Made by a program: the position numbers and the translations under genes. A stretch of DNA of 64,000 bases. It comes from Heterobilharzia americana (lineage: Eukaryota > Platyhelminthes > Trematoda > Strigeidida > Schistosomatidae). This document shows positions 13,564 to 28,000 of the stretch, piece after piece; position 1 is the first letter of the stretch, and each line of letters begins with the position of its first letter. Below the pieces are notes generated by a model. That model searched no databases and was not told where the DNA came from. It saw nothing but the letters and a program-made list of their open reading frames with translations. The DNA lies in the NCBI GenBank assembly GCA_944470555.2, contig OX104127.1, positions 155,511,776-155,575,775 on the forward strand. Direction: 5' to 3'.

Positions 13564-15394
13564 GTGTGGGATGAAAATACTAATACTAGTGCTAGCTATG
13601 AGAGCTTACATAAGTGTGAACGTTCAGCCCAGTCCGTAGCAGAGGAAGTCACCAAAAGAACCATGTCGCCTTATGATGCTTTTGTGCATAACCTTCCTTT
13701 CCATATTTCGGTACAACTTTCGAAAGACTTGTGTCCACAAGCATGCAGTATTCCGTTGGCCGAGTGTCATATCAGATTAAAGGAGGTATCAAATGACAAC
13801 CTCTGCCCACATCTTTTCAAGTTTAGTTGCGCCAGACACGCCAAGCTCTTCCTTAAATCTGGCAAATCTATCAGAGCCCATACTTCCTACAGAGGTGTCA
13901 AGGCTACTGAAGACCCGGCATCGTGTCAGCGTCTCGCTGGCAAAGTTCAGTCAGGCTTTCCACCTGATAACACGGAAAATGGGCCTACTGCTGATTTCAT
14001 GGGTAAACAAATACACCGAAAAATAGGCCCAGGCCCAGTTGATTTACCCATGACCTCAGCGTCTTGTCGTCCCCTAGAGATAGACAGTCAGGCGACCGTA
14101 GACTCGGTTGTTCTTGATCTCCCGGGATCAGATGCCATCTTCCCAAGAAAATACCGTGTGGTCGGCATAAACAAGGTCGCCATGAAAGAAATGTTCGATA
14201 GTCCAGCTCCATCCACTGAAGGCCCTACCCACAACAATCTCTTTACTGAGATTCACCCAAGTAATAATGAGCCTATGAAGTCACCCAAAAACACTTTCGT
14301 CTCAAAAACCAATGACCTGTCTTCCACGCAAAAGATGTAAAATCAGGAAATCAACTGAAAGTTTCGTGTCTTCATGCTAAGTCTGAGCCTAGAACGACCA
14401 ATATTTTGACTGCAAGTACATCAGCATGTCCCCGGTGCATTGCATGCGCCTGTGTGTGCCCAAATTATTTGGTAAATATAAGCCACCACCGCTACTAATT
14501 GACAACCTTTCTCACAACTCCGACCAAACTGCCCCAGCTACAGAAGGACAGCAAAGTCGCCTTTTTGTGTGGCAGACCACCTTATCCTAAAGGTAATAAA
14601 CGGTCTCAAGCCGAGAATAAACAGATTAAGCCATTTCACTCAATATCCTCTGCTAAGCGTAACAGTGATAGTTCAACCATTGCACGACTTACCTCTGAAC
14701 CCAGCTTTAATGGTCATTGTGATGATCCTAGAGTATTTGCTGGGGCAGCATCATCGCCCCCAAAAACACAGAATCCGAAGTCGCTTGCTTGTAAAATCCA
14801 TCATTCGATTGGTGAGCTGAGTTATCGTTAACTGCCTACCTTGAATCTCCTTACAGCAGGTGAAAGTGGCCACCGTACTGAATCCACCAGTGAATTTAAC
14901 CTTAATAGCTATGGAACAGGTATTATTGAATCCAGTGAAAACTTCAAAGCGCCGCAACATAACTTCTGGTGGCTTCAAGAGTTTATAACACCTTTAGCAA
15001 GCCAGGTGACCCATTCAGTCTCCAGTCATATTTTGAACTGGAATGCAATAACCCACTTGGAACCAAACGGTATCATGCCACCTTCGGACCCGCCAGGCTA
15101 GGATATACATTATACACTGATAATAAAAATAACTGTATCTCAATCCCTAATCCTAGTGCATATATACTAGAAACGTGCCACACGACCACGAATAATACAA
15201 GCAAGTCAGTCTGTCTTTCTCACTTACCTAATAGACTTAAGGTCTATGTTGAATCGATCAACATGCCTAACGCTACCGTTTTCCTACCTAGGTGTCCCAT
15301 AGCACTTTCTTTTAATGTTTGCACAGATCTGCAAACAGCGCAAACACATGGAATATTCGCACTTATTTCACCCTTATTTGTGTCCGCCATTTGA
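13564..15394 (+). mobile_element. Non-LTR retrotransposon ORF1-like relic
   Basis: The longest clean frame (13564-14340, 258 codons) has SPYDAFVHNLPFHISVQ early and then CPHLFKFSCARHAKLFLKSG and VKATEDPASCQRLA. This is the same plan as the minus-strand sequence at 20.3-21.0 kb (CDVLVYNIP...; LLFKFSS...; ...), so both descend from one ORF1-type protein, presumably an RNA-binding protein of the CR1-like family. Further frames at 14499-14831 and 14841-15394 continue in shifted phase. No RT follows on +; a minus-strand element begins at 16.4 kb instead. Confidence 0.5.
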
Positions 15395-15399
15395 TATTC

Positions 15400-16453
15400 T
15401 ACGTGCTTTTACTCTTGACGTGGCTCATTAACTGAAGTGTTGAGGCTTAACCACTTGTCTAGTTAGAGCTCACACTTGGTGACAATACCTGTGTTACCAT
15501 TCACTTTTGTTATGTAGGTGAAGGGTTGTTACCCAATAATTGTGACCAGCAACGTGCGAATTAGCGTATTCCCTGGTAGACTGTGTGTGGTGCCGCGATT
15601 CGTTCTTTCTAAATTTTCTCAGCCCCACCGGTAATGGTAACATTCAGATATTGCCTGTAAAACGGAATTCTTTCGTATGTTTTGCTGTTCAAAATATATA
15701 TTATTGTCGGATCTGCCAGCTTGTGTTGCTTAGAGCCCCACATTATCTTCGTCTGTCACTACGCCACCCGTGGCATGCGTTGCCATTGCTGTTTCCTCCC
15801 TTAAGCTCTTCTCCCTTTACTAGCCATAGTGGTACGGCTAACATGGAGGAAGTTAGAGGTTGTCGCTCTGGTCATCAAACACCCGGCGTCATTCGCAGTC
15901 TTTGTTGTGCTGTTTTCGCGCATCCAAAGGCCTAAACCACTATCGGGCGTCCCACATATAAGGGTGGTTTCCATAATTGTCATCAGATCCTCCATCTCCT
16001 GTTATCAAGCTGTTTTATGTTTTGAATTACCATTTGACCTGTCGCCAACACTCTTGTAACACATGCTATCATAAAACTTCCTTCAAACAAACCCTGTTTC
16101 CTTCTGTTAATCGTGATGTTTCTTGCAGAAGCCTATGATCACTGCACGTTCGCTTTAGTATTGTAGAGTGAAGGCATGTGGGTACTTTTTTAACAAGCCA
16201 TGCTTAGGGTGAGATAAAAGTCAGAGAAGTGTGAGCCCTAGTTGCGATAGGCTAAATTTATTTACTTGGTGTGGGGAGTAAAATATTTATTTTTCATGGT
16301 TCAGAATGAAAAGGTGTTAAATCGAGAGATCAGTTGGGTCACGAAGAAATGGAGGTTACATCAGGTTAGCTACAAGGTTCAGTGTTTCAAATCGTATCAC
16401 ACTCCACTTGCTGCCTACACTAGGTCAGTTGCTTTGTCGGATTTTAGCTGAAC
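15400..16453. other. Spacer between two inverted CR1-like relics
   Basis: Frames at 15585-15935 and 15829-16059 overlap in different phases without a recognisable family. Probably decayed element sequence. Confidence 0.35.
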
Positions 16454-19400
16454 CTATGCACTTAGTTTTTGGTATGATGTGCTTTTGTTCTTGCTGTGCT
16501 TATCTGGCTTGAGCCTACGTAATGGCAACACCACTGTACATGGTGTCGCCGCTTGCGAGTTGGCTGTCAATGCTAAGGTCATAAACGTTAGATGGGAGGA
16601 GCTAAGTGATCTATGAAACTGACCGACAGATCGGCATGCTGGTGTAGAAGAGGGAAGTTTGTTCCATAGCATGACGGAAAATGTGTGTCGGACTTCTGAG
16701 AGATACATATTTATAGGAATGATGTGTTCCCTATTGCGTAGGCCATATGCTGTTGTTGGGTTAATGGTGATGGCATAGTTCACTTTAGGCTTACCAAATA
16801 TATGATAAAAAAGAGAGGCTAAGCTGAGCTTCAGGCCTATCAGACAGTGATTCCGATTCTAGTTTTTCACAGCTCAAATGGCGAGGAAGTCCTTCGCTAC
16901 GAATGAGTAGGAATTACTCCAATATTGGGCGAACCATGAGTTTGTTTAATCTAACTCATGCCCCGGGTGTGTTTCTGCGTGGAGGACCTGTGAGTCTTCT
17001 GCCTTTGGAAAATACTGTGGTGCATACCGTGCAAAAGTCAGACTTCCGGAGTAAGTGGTTCCGAAGCCTTTCGCAGAGTTGAATATCCACAGTGAGGTGT
17101 CACCCAAGTGTAGTGTTACGTCTGAGTGGGATTTATTGAAATGGCGGATTCCACTTTCATTTGGGTCTCAAAAGGGCTGCAAGGTTACGACCCACATGAA
17201 TTACGTCTTCAGATCTTCTTGTATTTGAGAGGAACCTTGTGTTACTGCTGTGCGGGAAAAGCTGTAGACTATCTTCAAGTCATCTGTGAAAAGGTGGGGT
17301 GTGCCATACCTGATAACGCCGCAGATATCGTTCACGTATGTTAAGAAGAGCAATGGTCCCGGTACACTGCCCCGAAAGACGCCGCTTTGCATAGGTCTAG
17401 GGGGCGGTAGCAATTTCCGAATTTTACTACTTGGAAGCGACCCTCCAAGGATGTTCCAAGCCAGCACAGTAACGGGTCTTGAAAACCGTATGATTTCAAC
17501 CTGGTGACTGGGCGTTCATGGGGTACCTTATGGAATCCTTGCTTGAAGTCTGAGAAAAGGGTGGTTACAAACGGGCCTTGGCCACACTTGCTTGTAACAT
17601 CGTCTAAATGGTCAAGATAGCCGGCAGCGCATGGCCGACCTTTCAAAAATCCGTCTCATACTGGGGACAGTAATTGGTTTGTCGTCATGCGGTAGACAAC
17701 TCCCTTCACGATCATCGTCTCCATAGTCCTAGATGCTGCTGACATGATGTTTACGGGTAGGTAGTTTCCGATATTAGAAGTCAGTCCACATTTATACTCG
17801 GGATTTATGTATGACGGTTTCCAGTTCTCAGGTTAATCGCCACTGGGGACGGAAATACTAAAGAGCCTCTAGAGGTGGTATGCCTTCGCCACTTTTTTCT
17901 AGCAAGAAGGCTGAAATTCCACTAGGTACAGCATTGTAAGAGATTTGAAGAGGTGCTATGGCTAGGGAAACGTTTTGTTGAATGAAGAGTACACTACTTA
18001 TCCAGTGAATTGATGTTCACGGGGTGTCCGTGACTTTCGTTTTGACTCATGTGTAAAGGAGCTGGCAAACTGATGACTAACAAGCCCACAGACTTGTAGT
18101 TGGTCATCGTAGAAGCTTCCGGTGTCCATGACCAATCTGTGAGCTCTATTTTTGGAGCTGCTTGTCCTGGTTTTCGTCACCCACAAGTATTTCTGTATTG
18201 CTAGTTTTGCTGCACTGAATGCGTTCCTGTCTAAAGGCTCCTAGTGCTTCTTCTACCTTCAATGTGTTGTACACGTTTTTGAGCGTGACAAGCGATGAAA
18301 AGTCCTTGAACTTATAAGACTCACTGGCATGGTTACGAGCGCGGTCCAGTAATTCCGTAAGTATAAAGTGCACCTCGTTTTTCTTAATTTCTCTTTGAAG
18401 CGGTGGAGCAATACAGTCTTGGGCTGTGCCTATATATTCATAAAACAGATCACGGAGTTCTTTAGCTGATCTGCTGATACAGCAGGGGCCTCAATCTGGG
18501 TAGAGCAGAGGCAATTTTGGTTAGTTCCATTAAACACACCCCTAGTTTGTAGATACAGCTTTTCCTGTCTCTTAGGCCACTTTTGAGCTAGATATGTTGA
18601 AGTATTCACATGCTATTTTGCCATCACCACATGAGGATCGAGCGCCCACTTGGAGCTTTGTGGGTGTAGTTCCGGTTGTGAAGACTAGGTCCAGGACACT
18701 GCTGTACTCGGTATGGTGTCTCACACGTTTTCGCCAACTCTCTATTTCGAAAATGCTTATAAATTTGTCAAAGCCTTTTGCATGGCCAATTGGTTGCCAC
18801 GGTATACCTGGCATGTTAGGGTGACAACATGTAGTTTCCGCTTTGTGTAGCAGTGACTCCACATGAGTGGACAAGCTTGTTAGCTTCTTTTCGTGTGCCA
18901 CTGAGGAGCAACGGGTTCGGTAATTGCATCCTGCCAGGGGAGATGTGGAGTGAGTAAGCTTCGCTATAACCCATACGGAGTCATCAATTTATTCGAGCTT
19001 AGAGGTTGAGCACTGTGTAGCAGTGATGCCAGACTGTGTAGACATTGCACTCCTTTCCTTTACCATGCAGTCTGTCCCCCCGAACAAAGAATAGCTGTCG
19101 ATGAAAATCCCCATGACACGTATGTCAGAGGTACGCTAGGCCTCCGTAATCGTTATTACGAGTGCATCACAAATCAGAGATTGTAGTATAATCTCCTTCA
19201 TTTTTCTGCGTATGGAGCGGGCGTCAATCAAGCAAAACGGGAATGAGTCGACTACAAAAGTTGGCACTTCTGTTCATACCTTGTGGATCCTTTGCATGTA
19301 CCACGATATCGGTGTCATGACGATCTGCAAGACCACTGGTACAGGGTGACGATTCGGCACTGGTTGCCTCGTAAGGGACGAGGTACTCACCACATTGTGA

Positions 19401-21008
19401 CTGGTATGGAGACTGGTCGGGGTAGACGACAGATGACCCCAGGACATTCGAATCATCCTCATTACCGGTGGTGTTGTAGCCACAGGCTGTCCGAAGAAAT
19501 CTTGTCCATGGGAAGTAACGGGGACTGATTGATTGTGTAGCACGCCCATCGGCTGTTTGTCTCATACATTAGGGTTATGGCCAACTTCATATCCATTAAA
19601 GTTATTCATAGGGAGTCTATTGTAAGTTTGTCGTTGAGTGGCTTGCAACCCACCTTTTGAGGCTTCTGGGTGGGGCGGGGTGCATAATTTGTAACCATCA
19701 TCAGATTTGCTGTCCAATGACTGTATTGGCTGGGGGGCCTGGCCGTGGTGTGTCTCCGTTAACGTACGCGGAAATGTTAAGAAGTACGGATCGCCTGGAC
19801 AGCAGTTATTTGGCTCGGCCATAGCATGAACTGAGAAATAAGGTTCGGAATTTTTTCCCAGTGTGTTTTTGCCAGGGTGCCACGGTCTTTTGGATATTCT
19901 TACTGCTCTTCGTCCATCGGCTTGGTTACTTAATTGACTTTTTGAGGATTTGATTAACCTGGGTGCGCCCCTGGTGGGGTTCGTGTCACAGTGTCTGATA
20001 ATATCTGCACTCCTTGTCGCCTTTCCGTTCGGTATGTTTATAGACTGATTAACACTTGGTGAAGACATAGGATGTTCTCAGTACTGTTACACTGGTAGCG
20101 TAGCGTTTAGTCGGGTGGGGTTTGTGTGACGGGGCCAGAGGGGGACTGAGTTTCTACTTCTGAAGGTAGTGGGACCGCTTTAGAGAGATCATGTGCCTCT
20201 TTTTGAGTGTTGCCAATCGGTTTTACCAAGCATACCGCAGTGACATTGGCTCCACCACATCTATGTTCGATTGAGCTACTGTTGTGGCTTCAATGTGCTT
20301 CATTTCGTCGTTTTGCTACGGAAACCGGTTACTTCACAGACTGTGTTGCCATTGTGGACATCACAACCTGACTATAGTTTGCAACCTTTGATATTTTTAT
20401 GCGATTACGTCTTTCATAGGGCGCTAAGTCTTGTGAAAGTTTGGCACTTTTATAAGGTGTGCATAAACTTATAAATTGAATAGACGACAGGAAGTGTCCG
20501 GAGTGGCAAGAGCTACTAAATTTGAACAACAGGGGAGGGTACATTTCCTCAACTTCTTCCGAAGACGCACAACCTGGCATCCTGCAGAAGACATATCACA
20601 AGCCCTCAAACATAAGGCTTCTGGTTATTTGATAGGTTCATGGTCGGGTATGTTGTATACCAGTACATCACATGAGGACATAATCCTTTTATTAATTTTA
20701 GAAGCTATGATACCCAGCACACCTGATTTCAGTAGGCTACCAATTCTGGCCTCTGTATCAGGCTGACAAAAATGTGAAGGTGGCAGGATGACTTCTGGTT
20801 TAGCGTTCATGTCTTGCTGTGACTTCTGAAAGGTTATCAGATCCACCTTATTCTTATGCAAAGTGTTATGCAGATCCAGTCTTAAATCTTCAAGGCCTCT
20901 TCTAAGGCTTGACGTCGAACCAGTTAGGAAACGCGCTGTCTCAGTTGAGACGCCAGGATTTAATTCACGTATTTGCGCGGCACATATACGTTTGTTAGGC
21001 TGGGCCAT
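16454..21008 (-). mobile_element. CR1-like non-LTR retrotransposon relic with ORF1, endonuclease and RT traces
   Basis: Read on - from 21008: an ORF1-like start (20625-21008, ending CDVLVYNIPDHEPIK), its continuation at 20329-20580 (LLFKFSSSCHSGHF) and a Pro/Ser-rich frame at 19562-20068; endonuclease-like SSVLDLVFTTGTTPTKLQV near 18600-18830; RT parts at 17341-17646 (FVTTLFSDFKQGFHKVPHE, the F-D-x-K/A-F-D-x-V motif A region) and 17201-17467 (GSVPGPLLFLTYVNDI then FTDDLKIVYSF, the FADD box); and a tail at 16454-16783 (YGLRNREHIIPIN, VMLWNKLP). Almost a full-length order of parts is present, all broken by stops and shifts. Confidence 0.65.
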
Positions 21009-21492
21009 AGCCAGGCATTAGTGGCTAGTCGTTTATAAGGTTCGTTAATACCGGAGAACAAGTGATGTAACAAGCAGTTACGGAAGGTTTAGCAACAGCT
21101 TATGTAGCAAACATGATAGTTGCCAGCAAATGTTTATTCATAGTCCAGGCAAGGCATGTTGCAAAACTGTTGTCTCGAAGTTGACAACGCTAGCTCGTGA
21201 GATGGAAAAATAGCTATTTGAGTTAGTCGTCCTTTTGGTTCCTATGATTTCTCAGTATTAATTTCCTTCGTGCAGCTGTGTACATCCAGATGGATGTCTC
21301 TTCAAAGCGGTATCCGTTACCGTTTCAGGAAGGAGGTGTGATCTTGATGAGGTTGAGTTTCTGAGAAAAAGATGAAATATATGCTCCGAATGTTTTTCCG
21401 CACAGGTAAGAGATCACCTAAAACGAGTAGAATATCGATATATACATTGATATGCAGGGGCAATGTAACGTCCAATTCGTTTTGAAGCCTGC

Positions 21493-22340
21493 GTGCCCGG
21501 CTTCAAAATACCTGTGGGAATGAGGCCACAAAATGCTCGAAGCCATGCAGCTTCACTGTGGATACAAACTCGAAAAAAGGCTCAGCCGGCACTCATTCGC
21601 AGCAACCATGGAGGGCGGAAAAAGCACCATCGATGCGAAAAGAAACGTTTGCTACCTTGTAGACACTGTCGCAGCAGCGAGCTTTCTTCCAGCACCGGCG
21701 TATGAACTTCATCCCGACCCATCCTTCAATCCTCAAGCAGCTGAGGGCAAGGTGACCGCAACCTCCGGAACACTGTATGTATACCTCAACTGTTGTGTAA
21801 GTAAACCTATTCACTGGATTTTCCCCCTAGATGATGTTGCCACACCCATCACTGGCGTAGATTGGCTGGAGCGTTAAGATCTGTTCGTAAATGTTCGCCG
21901 ACGACGACTGATAGGCAACAACACGAAGTCATCGAGCGACGATGCCACCCACATAGGTTCGAGTTTAGCCAACGTTATAACTAAAAACTCGGGTGACTCG
22001 TCCTATCAGGCAGCTTTAGAGAAATATCCAGAGTTGCAACAACTGAGGCATACTCATGCGTGCATCACATCACAACCACAGGTCCACGCTAGTCATTCAA
22101 AGCACGCCATCGTGACCTTGATAAGCTCAAAACGGAGAAAGGTGAATCCGGCCGCATGCTAGGACCGAGCATTGTCAAACCATCAAGGAGTCCTTCGGCA
22201 TCACCATTGCATATCGTCTACAGAAAAGGTAGCCTAATCATTGAAATTCATGATGTACATGGTAAAATGCCGATATAACAGCCACCGACAAAAAGAACGG
22301 GATCTTGTCGACCCTTCAGGTTCCCGGAGTATCTAAAGAC
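21493..22340 (+). mobile_element. Gypsy-type LTR element relic: protease and start of RT
   Basis: The frame 21533-21877 holds CYLVDTVAAASFLPAP, matching the retropepsin core (L)VDTGAA-x-S-x-LP with G changed to V, then a WIFPLDDVATPITGVDWLER end that matches the conserved W-x-F...DV-x-x-PIIG-x-DFL end of Gypsy proteases. After a stop the same frame continues DLFVNVRRRRLI, and with a shift PSRSPSASPLHIVYRKG near 22180-22230, the RT opening P-SKSPWASPLHLV-KK. Active-site glycine loss plus shifts mean it is inactive. LTRs were not recognised. Confidence 0.65.
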
Positions 22341-22499
22341 ATATCCAACCCCGAATTTATTTCGGGTCACCACTTTTTTACTGGGAATGCGAAAAGTCTC
22401 CTACATTTTACCTTCTTGCACCAATATTTTACTATCAGTTATTCGTGATTCTTCAAAAGCCGAAGTGGAAATAAAAATAAAACACAGTTTTGACACATT

Positions 22500-22960
22500 A
22501 TAATAATAATAATAATAATATATTTCATGCAACAAAGGTTACATGAATACAAACCAGTTTACAGGTTTGATCACTTTGGTAATGAGAGATGACTATTATG
22601 TACAATGTTATGCTATACATTAGATGCTGTGATTTATGGCATATAGGAGGCATGTTGAAGCAGGCTCAGTTCGAATTTGAAGATTATCCGGTCGTCGTTT
22701 GAATCATCCAATATTCTTGAAGGTGAGGCCGCATCACATTCATGACCTTGGGGCGTGCGCGTTCGTCATCAGGTTTCGGTGCCAATATTTCCCACTGACG
22801 AATGCGATTTGTAGGATTCCATTTGAATGCAGGACTGGTTAAGTAAATCTGAAAAGTGAATAACAAAAGCGAGCAGCAGGCGAAATTTGTAACAGGGGCA
22901 CAAAAATACGCAGGAGTAGATCGACCATGATACATCTGGGTGAGTTTGTACTGACTATTA
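22500..22960. repeat. Second copy of the dispersed repeat at 9961-10500, with (TAA)n edge
   Basis: Starts in a (TAA)n run at about 22500-22520 and then follows the 9961-10500 copy through ACATGAATACAAACCAGTT and the later landmarks. A microsatellite edge is what a 3' end of a minus-strand non-LTR element would look like. Confidence 0.6.
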
Positions 22961-25030
22961 AACTTACTTGAGGAAGTGTCCAGAACCAACTGTTTAGAGG
23001 TAAGCTTAGGTGGAAGAAGATGAAGGTGCGCACGACAGTAATGAAAGTCAGCCTGAAGCTGAAGATATCACTACGAAATAGAAAGATTAGAGGATATTTG
23101 ACCAGGTATTAACTTGTTATATACCTATGTACAAGCGTATGATGAAGTTATAAACATTTAGGTGAAATTCGTGGTTTTTTTTTGTTCTTAGGACCACCAC
23201 CCTTTATCTGGTCACGAGGGGAATGATCATGGTGTTGCCTGTTGAGCATTACCATATAGGGTCTACCGAAACTATGTTGATTATCAAATGTTTCACATTT
23301 TTAAGCAACGCTTTCATGGTATTTAAGACTCTTGTTTCTAGTTCAGGTGCGAAGGGCACAGTTAGAAACGCCAGAGGACATGGGACCGCAGTCACCCTAC
23401 AATTCAATCCATCGTATTTTATTTTGTCCATCTCCAAGACACCCTAGAATAAGTTCGGGCAACCATGGGCCACTCCTTGCAGTGAGCCTATCGGAAGAAC
23501 TAGACCAGCGGAGTAACCACTGGATTTTTACCTCCTGCCGGTATCGACTTGCGGTTCCCACGAACTCGCTGGGGGGGGAATGGTCTGGAGAGCCATATAC
23601 CTCTCCGGAATCCGTAGCCTAGGGTTTGACGAGACTTAACATTGATGCTGACCCTCATAGTTTTGTCGGACTCACTAAGCTGAAGGCACCCGGTTAAGCA
23701 CCCAGCCATTTGGCACGCTGTTGCGTTACGCTGCACTGCCTGCAGTCTACTCTCTAGCCAGTTAGTTGGAATGCACTGGCATTTTGGCACGACCTCGCAA
23801 ATATACTATCCCATGCAACTACGCCATTGTGTTCCTTCTTGGTCTCGTATTCGCGGGTATGTAAAAAGTACGGATAATTAGTGATCGGTCTCTGTATCTG
23901 TCAAGTTCGATCAAGGACAAGTCCCTAAGACCGTCGAACGATGAACGAAATGTTTTGAGGTCTGAGGAGAATAAGATTCTTGCGTATGTCAATGAAACAT
24001 ATTTCACCAAGGTGTCTCACAAGGTATCATGTTCCAGGTGGCTGATGATCTTGGCAATGCCTAAAATCAATAGGAATCCACTCTCATAGACAAGAGTTCC
24101 TTGCTGGCAGAAGTCGACGAGTAAAGATCGATTAATAACTCTCCTCCTGGAATTCGGTAGAAAGTGTAGGGCCTCAAGGCACAGTGGTGGGTCTCCTACC
24201 ATTTTCTCTGTGCATAAATGAATAGTCGAATATTACGAAATCCCACGACTATAGGCTCCGGTGGTATGAAAATCTGGTGGGAAAGTGGAGATGATGAGGT
24301 AAAAGGTACAGTTCAAACAGACTAAAGCAGCTTGTTAACCCTGTCAGAAAATCTCTGATGCTTTTCAAAGCAGGTAAGAGTGTGAGTACGCACATGGAGG
24401 AAACTTCAGGGAACAAATACGACGTTGGTGAGACTCTTCTGCTCTGGGCGTTGCCCTCCATTACCCTGGGGCAACGGTAAGACATGATTTCAGTAACAGT
24501 GCAATGTTGACAAAGAGCAGTCCGGAGTTTAGAGAAGCTGGACACTGCGCAGAAACTTCGTCAGGATAGGTGAATTTATGTGAATCACCTTATAAATATC
24601 CTTGGCTTCGTCTGAACCAGAAAACCTTACAAAGAAGGCAAACCCTTGTCTGAAAGGAGACTCAAAATTTCAGGATACAGTTGGGATGACAGCTACCCGA
24701 AGGATTCTTGCGATGGGTAGCCTGGGCTATGAATAACGTCTAAAGGAACCCAGCAGCTTCTCTTTATCCTGCCGCAGACAAAAGGGTGATCTAACCATGC
24801 TACACAGGATTATAGAAGTACCGTTGGGGTTGGTCTGCCCTCCTTTGCCTCCCAAAAAGTCAGAATACCCTAGAAGCGCAAACACAGGGTAAAATAAAAA
24901 GGATGAATGTTATGTTCGTACAACATCAATTTTCGCGCCGAACCAACTTTCATAGGAATGGTTTCCACTTTATTACTTGTCACGTCAAAATAGGACTGAA
25001 AGGATTAGCATATCCGCCGGAAGATGACTA
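22961..25030. other. Unrecognised stretch
   Basis: Short overlapping frames on both strands (for example 23500-23790 and 24249-24545 on -) show no family resemblance. May include the decayed 5' part of the element that follows. Confidence 0.35.
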
Positions 25031-28000
25031 CTATTGGTGGATATGCTTTATTCTCGTGTTGCAAATCTGAATCAAAGAAATATGTCAACCATGACCTCAC
25101 CCAGACTGATGGCTGTTAACTTCGAATCCCCAGAAGTACTCACCAGGGTGCCAGAGACGTGGTATAAAGTCAGCAGCACCATAAGCGGTAACGTTCGCCG
25201 CTGTGAAAGCAGACCGAGAGCACTGAGATAACAACAGATAGCAGTTACTCCCTATGCTCAGGCCACCATAAACCTAAACCGAAACGTTGAGAGTCAGATC
25301 GGCAACCTCCACCCAACATCGAGTGCACCAGTAGGCCCAGGAAGAAACTTAACTGGGCCAGTTCCATTGGAACTGGCCAGTCAGTAGAAACCCCCACATC
25401 CGAACCGGTGCCACTGGTTAACTCAGAGACATCTCACGTTACCAGAAGCACCTCCAAGTGTTTCTATAGCAACTTGAGAGGACTTCGAAGCAAATGCCAG
25501 AGCTCCAGTTCCTCTGTCTCGACCTCGGCCCGAAAATCGTGATCCTGACAGAAACATGGTCGTCACCGGACACAAGCGACACCGAAGTTAGCATCGACGA
25601 CATGATTCAGTTCAGGAGAGGCAGAGAACATAGGGAGGGAGGGGGGTTGCAATATGAGTGAACAGTTGATTCAGAAGTGAAAAAACCACTGACACGGTAC
25701 TGACAGAGCTCCTAGGCTCTATCTGGTGTCACTTCACGGTCAAACACGCCAAATTCTTGTTTGCAGGAACCTATGGGTCCCCTAACAGCAACTTGGAACA
25801 CAACCAAAAACAACTCCAAGTAATATCCACAGTGTCAACTATAGGGTACGACCAGATTCTAAAAGCTGGCGACTTCAACACTCCGACCCTCAGCCTAGAG
25901 CAAGATGACACGTCCCCTAGCCGGAAGTTTGACTGTGGCCCGCTAAGTGCCATCCAAATGGCCGGACTGCAGGAAAAAATCAGCGATAACACTCGCTGGG
26001 GCTCAGATGGCAAACCGTCTAAACTGGATCACCTACTGACCAGTGATCACCTAGTTGAAAACGTTTAGGTACGAACTCCTCTCGGAAGTAGCGATCACAC
26101 TGTGGTAGTGTTAGACCTGGTAATCAGTGAAAAATTATCATGAGATGGGCCTCGCCTTTACCTCTGTTACAGCAAACTATGAAGGTATGAACAAAAGTAT
26201 ATCAAGAGCTCCATAGCCAGTGGATTGATGCTCCTTATCGGTCGGCCAGCACTGGGAACTGGTAAAGGGCGGCCATCTAACAAAACGTCCCCTTGGCGGT
26301 GACAACGCCTAGAAGCTGAACCTCATGGCTGAAAAGGGGCAGTGAGTGCCTTCTAAAAGCCAAGGGAAGGGCATGGCATACATGGAGACTCCCCAGGGGA
26401 CAGTACGACCATGACGTATACACCACTCTACGGAACCTAAGCAACATCGGGGTGAGGGGGAAGGAGATCGTTCCAGTCCAACCTCTCCAAAGGGCTTGGG
26501 GTGAACCCCAAAAATCCATACCGATTAATGGCAAAGAGAAAATCGACAAGCCAAGAAGCACGCATCATAAAAGGTCCGAACACGAAAACCTCACTGAAAT
26601 GTTGAGCGCCACATTTGACACAAAGCTCAATATTCCATCAAGAAAGTGCGCATACTAACTGCTCGAACAGCCTCCAACGTTGCCTGGTGCTGCGAAGTTA
26701 CACGAAATACAGACAACCTGCGCTATTGTCTTCGACGAGCCATCAAAGCTAGGCATGGGAAAATCCCCAGGGTGCGACGACATCTCCCATCTGTGTTGAA
26801 AGAATGTGCAAGTACTGTAAGTGGCCCACTCTGTAATCTCTTCCAACACTCCTTGGATGAACAAAAGCTCCCACGAGAGTGGAAACATGCTATCTTTTCT
26901 CCCATCTTCAAAGGAGGAGAGACGGAATCCCAACTGTTATAGACCCATAGCACTTCTACCGGTAATATCAAAGTTTATGGAAAGTGTGATGGACCACCGT
27001 ATTGGGGAATATCCAGACAAAAGCAGGCACTCGCTGACGCTCAACATGGCTTCCAGAAGGGTAGGCTCTGTGCCTCCAACCTCCTGACGGCCCATGATCA
27101 CTGGACAGCATGCTGGGATCCCAAGGTCCAGGTCAACGCGATTTTTCTGGACTTCGCCGAAGCCCTTGACACTGTCTCACACACGGTCCTAATACATAAG
27201 ATAGTTGGGACAGGTATTCGCAGCCAGGTGCTAACGTGGCTGCAGAACTACTTAAAAAAATAGGGAGTTCTGCATGAAAGTCAACTTGGAGAGCATCCTC
27301 ATCCGGTGTCTCGTAAGGAGCAATCATGGGTCTACTGCTGTTCTTACTGTTCTTGATTGACTTACCGCAACATATCAGCTATCCGATTCTCCTATACGCC
27401 GATGACATCGAGTTATGGAAGGCAGTAACCTGCGAAGCGGAATCTATGGCATCACATGACGACCTCAAACACTAGAGGAATTGGGAACTGATAACGAACT
27501 GGCACTTAACCTGGATAAGTGCTGGTCCATGTTTTTCCGCACTCTTCATCCCGGAAAGTATCCTACCACCTCCATGGTTCACGTTTATCTCATACCACAG
27601 TAGGAAAAGACCTGGGTTTAACGGTGACGGAGAAACTGGTCGCCAGTTCTAACTACCCAGGTAATGCCTCAAAAGCATATGGTGTACTGCACTTTGTGCG
27701 TAAGCAACTAGGTGCCCTCACCTCTACAAGATCTACGTACGGCCCCACTTAGAGGTCCATAGCGTCTTCGCTCCACCACGGCTGAAAAGTGGCACTAACC
27801 TACTGGAGAAAGTCCAGGGGCCAACCACAAAAGGGGCTGTTGGGATGCAACGTAAACCATATGAAGATAGAGTGAAAGACCTAGGCCTACACTGTCTTAG
27901 CCACCGAAGGTTACGAGGTGGCTTGATAATGACCTACAAAATACCGAATAACCCAAGTCACCTGAACAGAGGAACACTACCAAGTGGTCACTACGGTGAT

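Noticed and set aside
22500..22520. (TAA)n as a stand-alone feature
   Set aside because: It is the edge of the dispersed repeat shared with 9961-10500.
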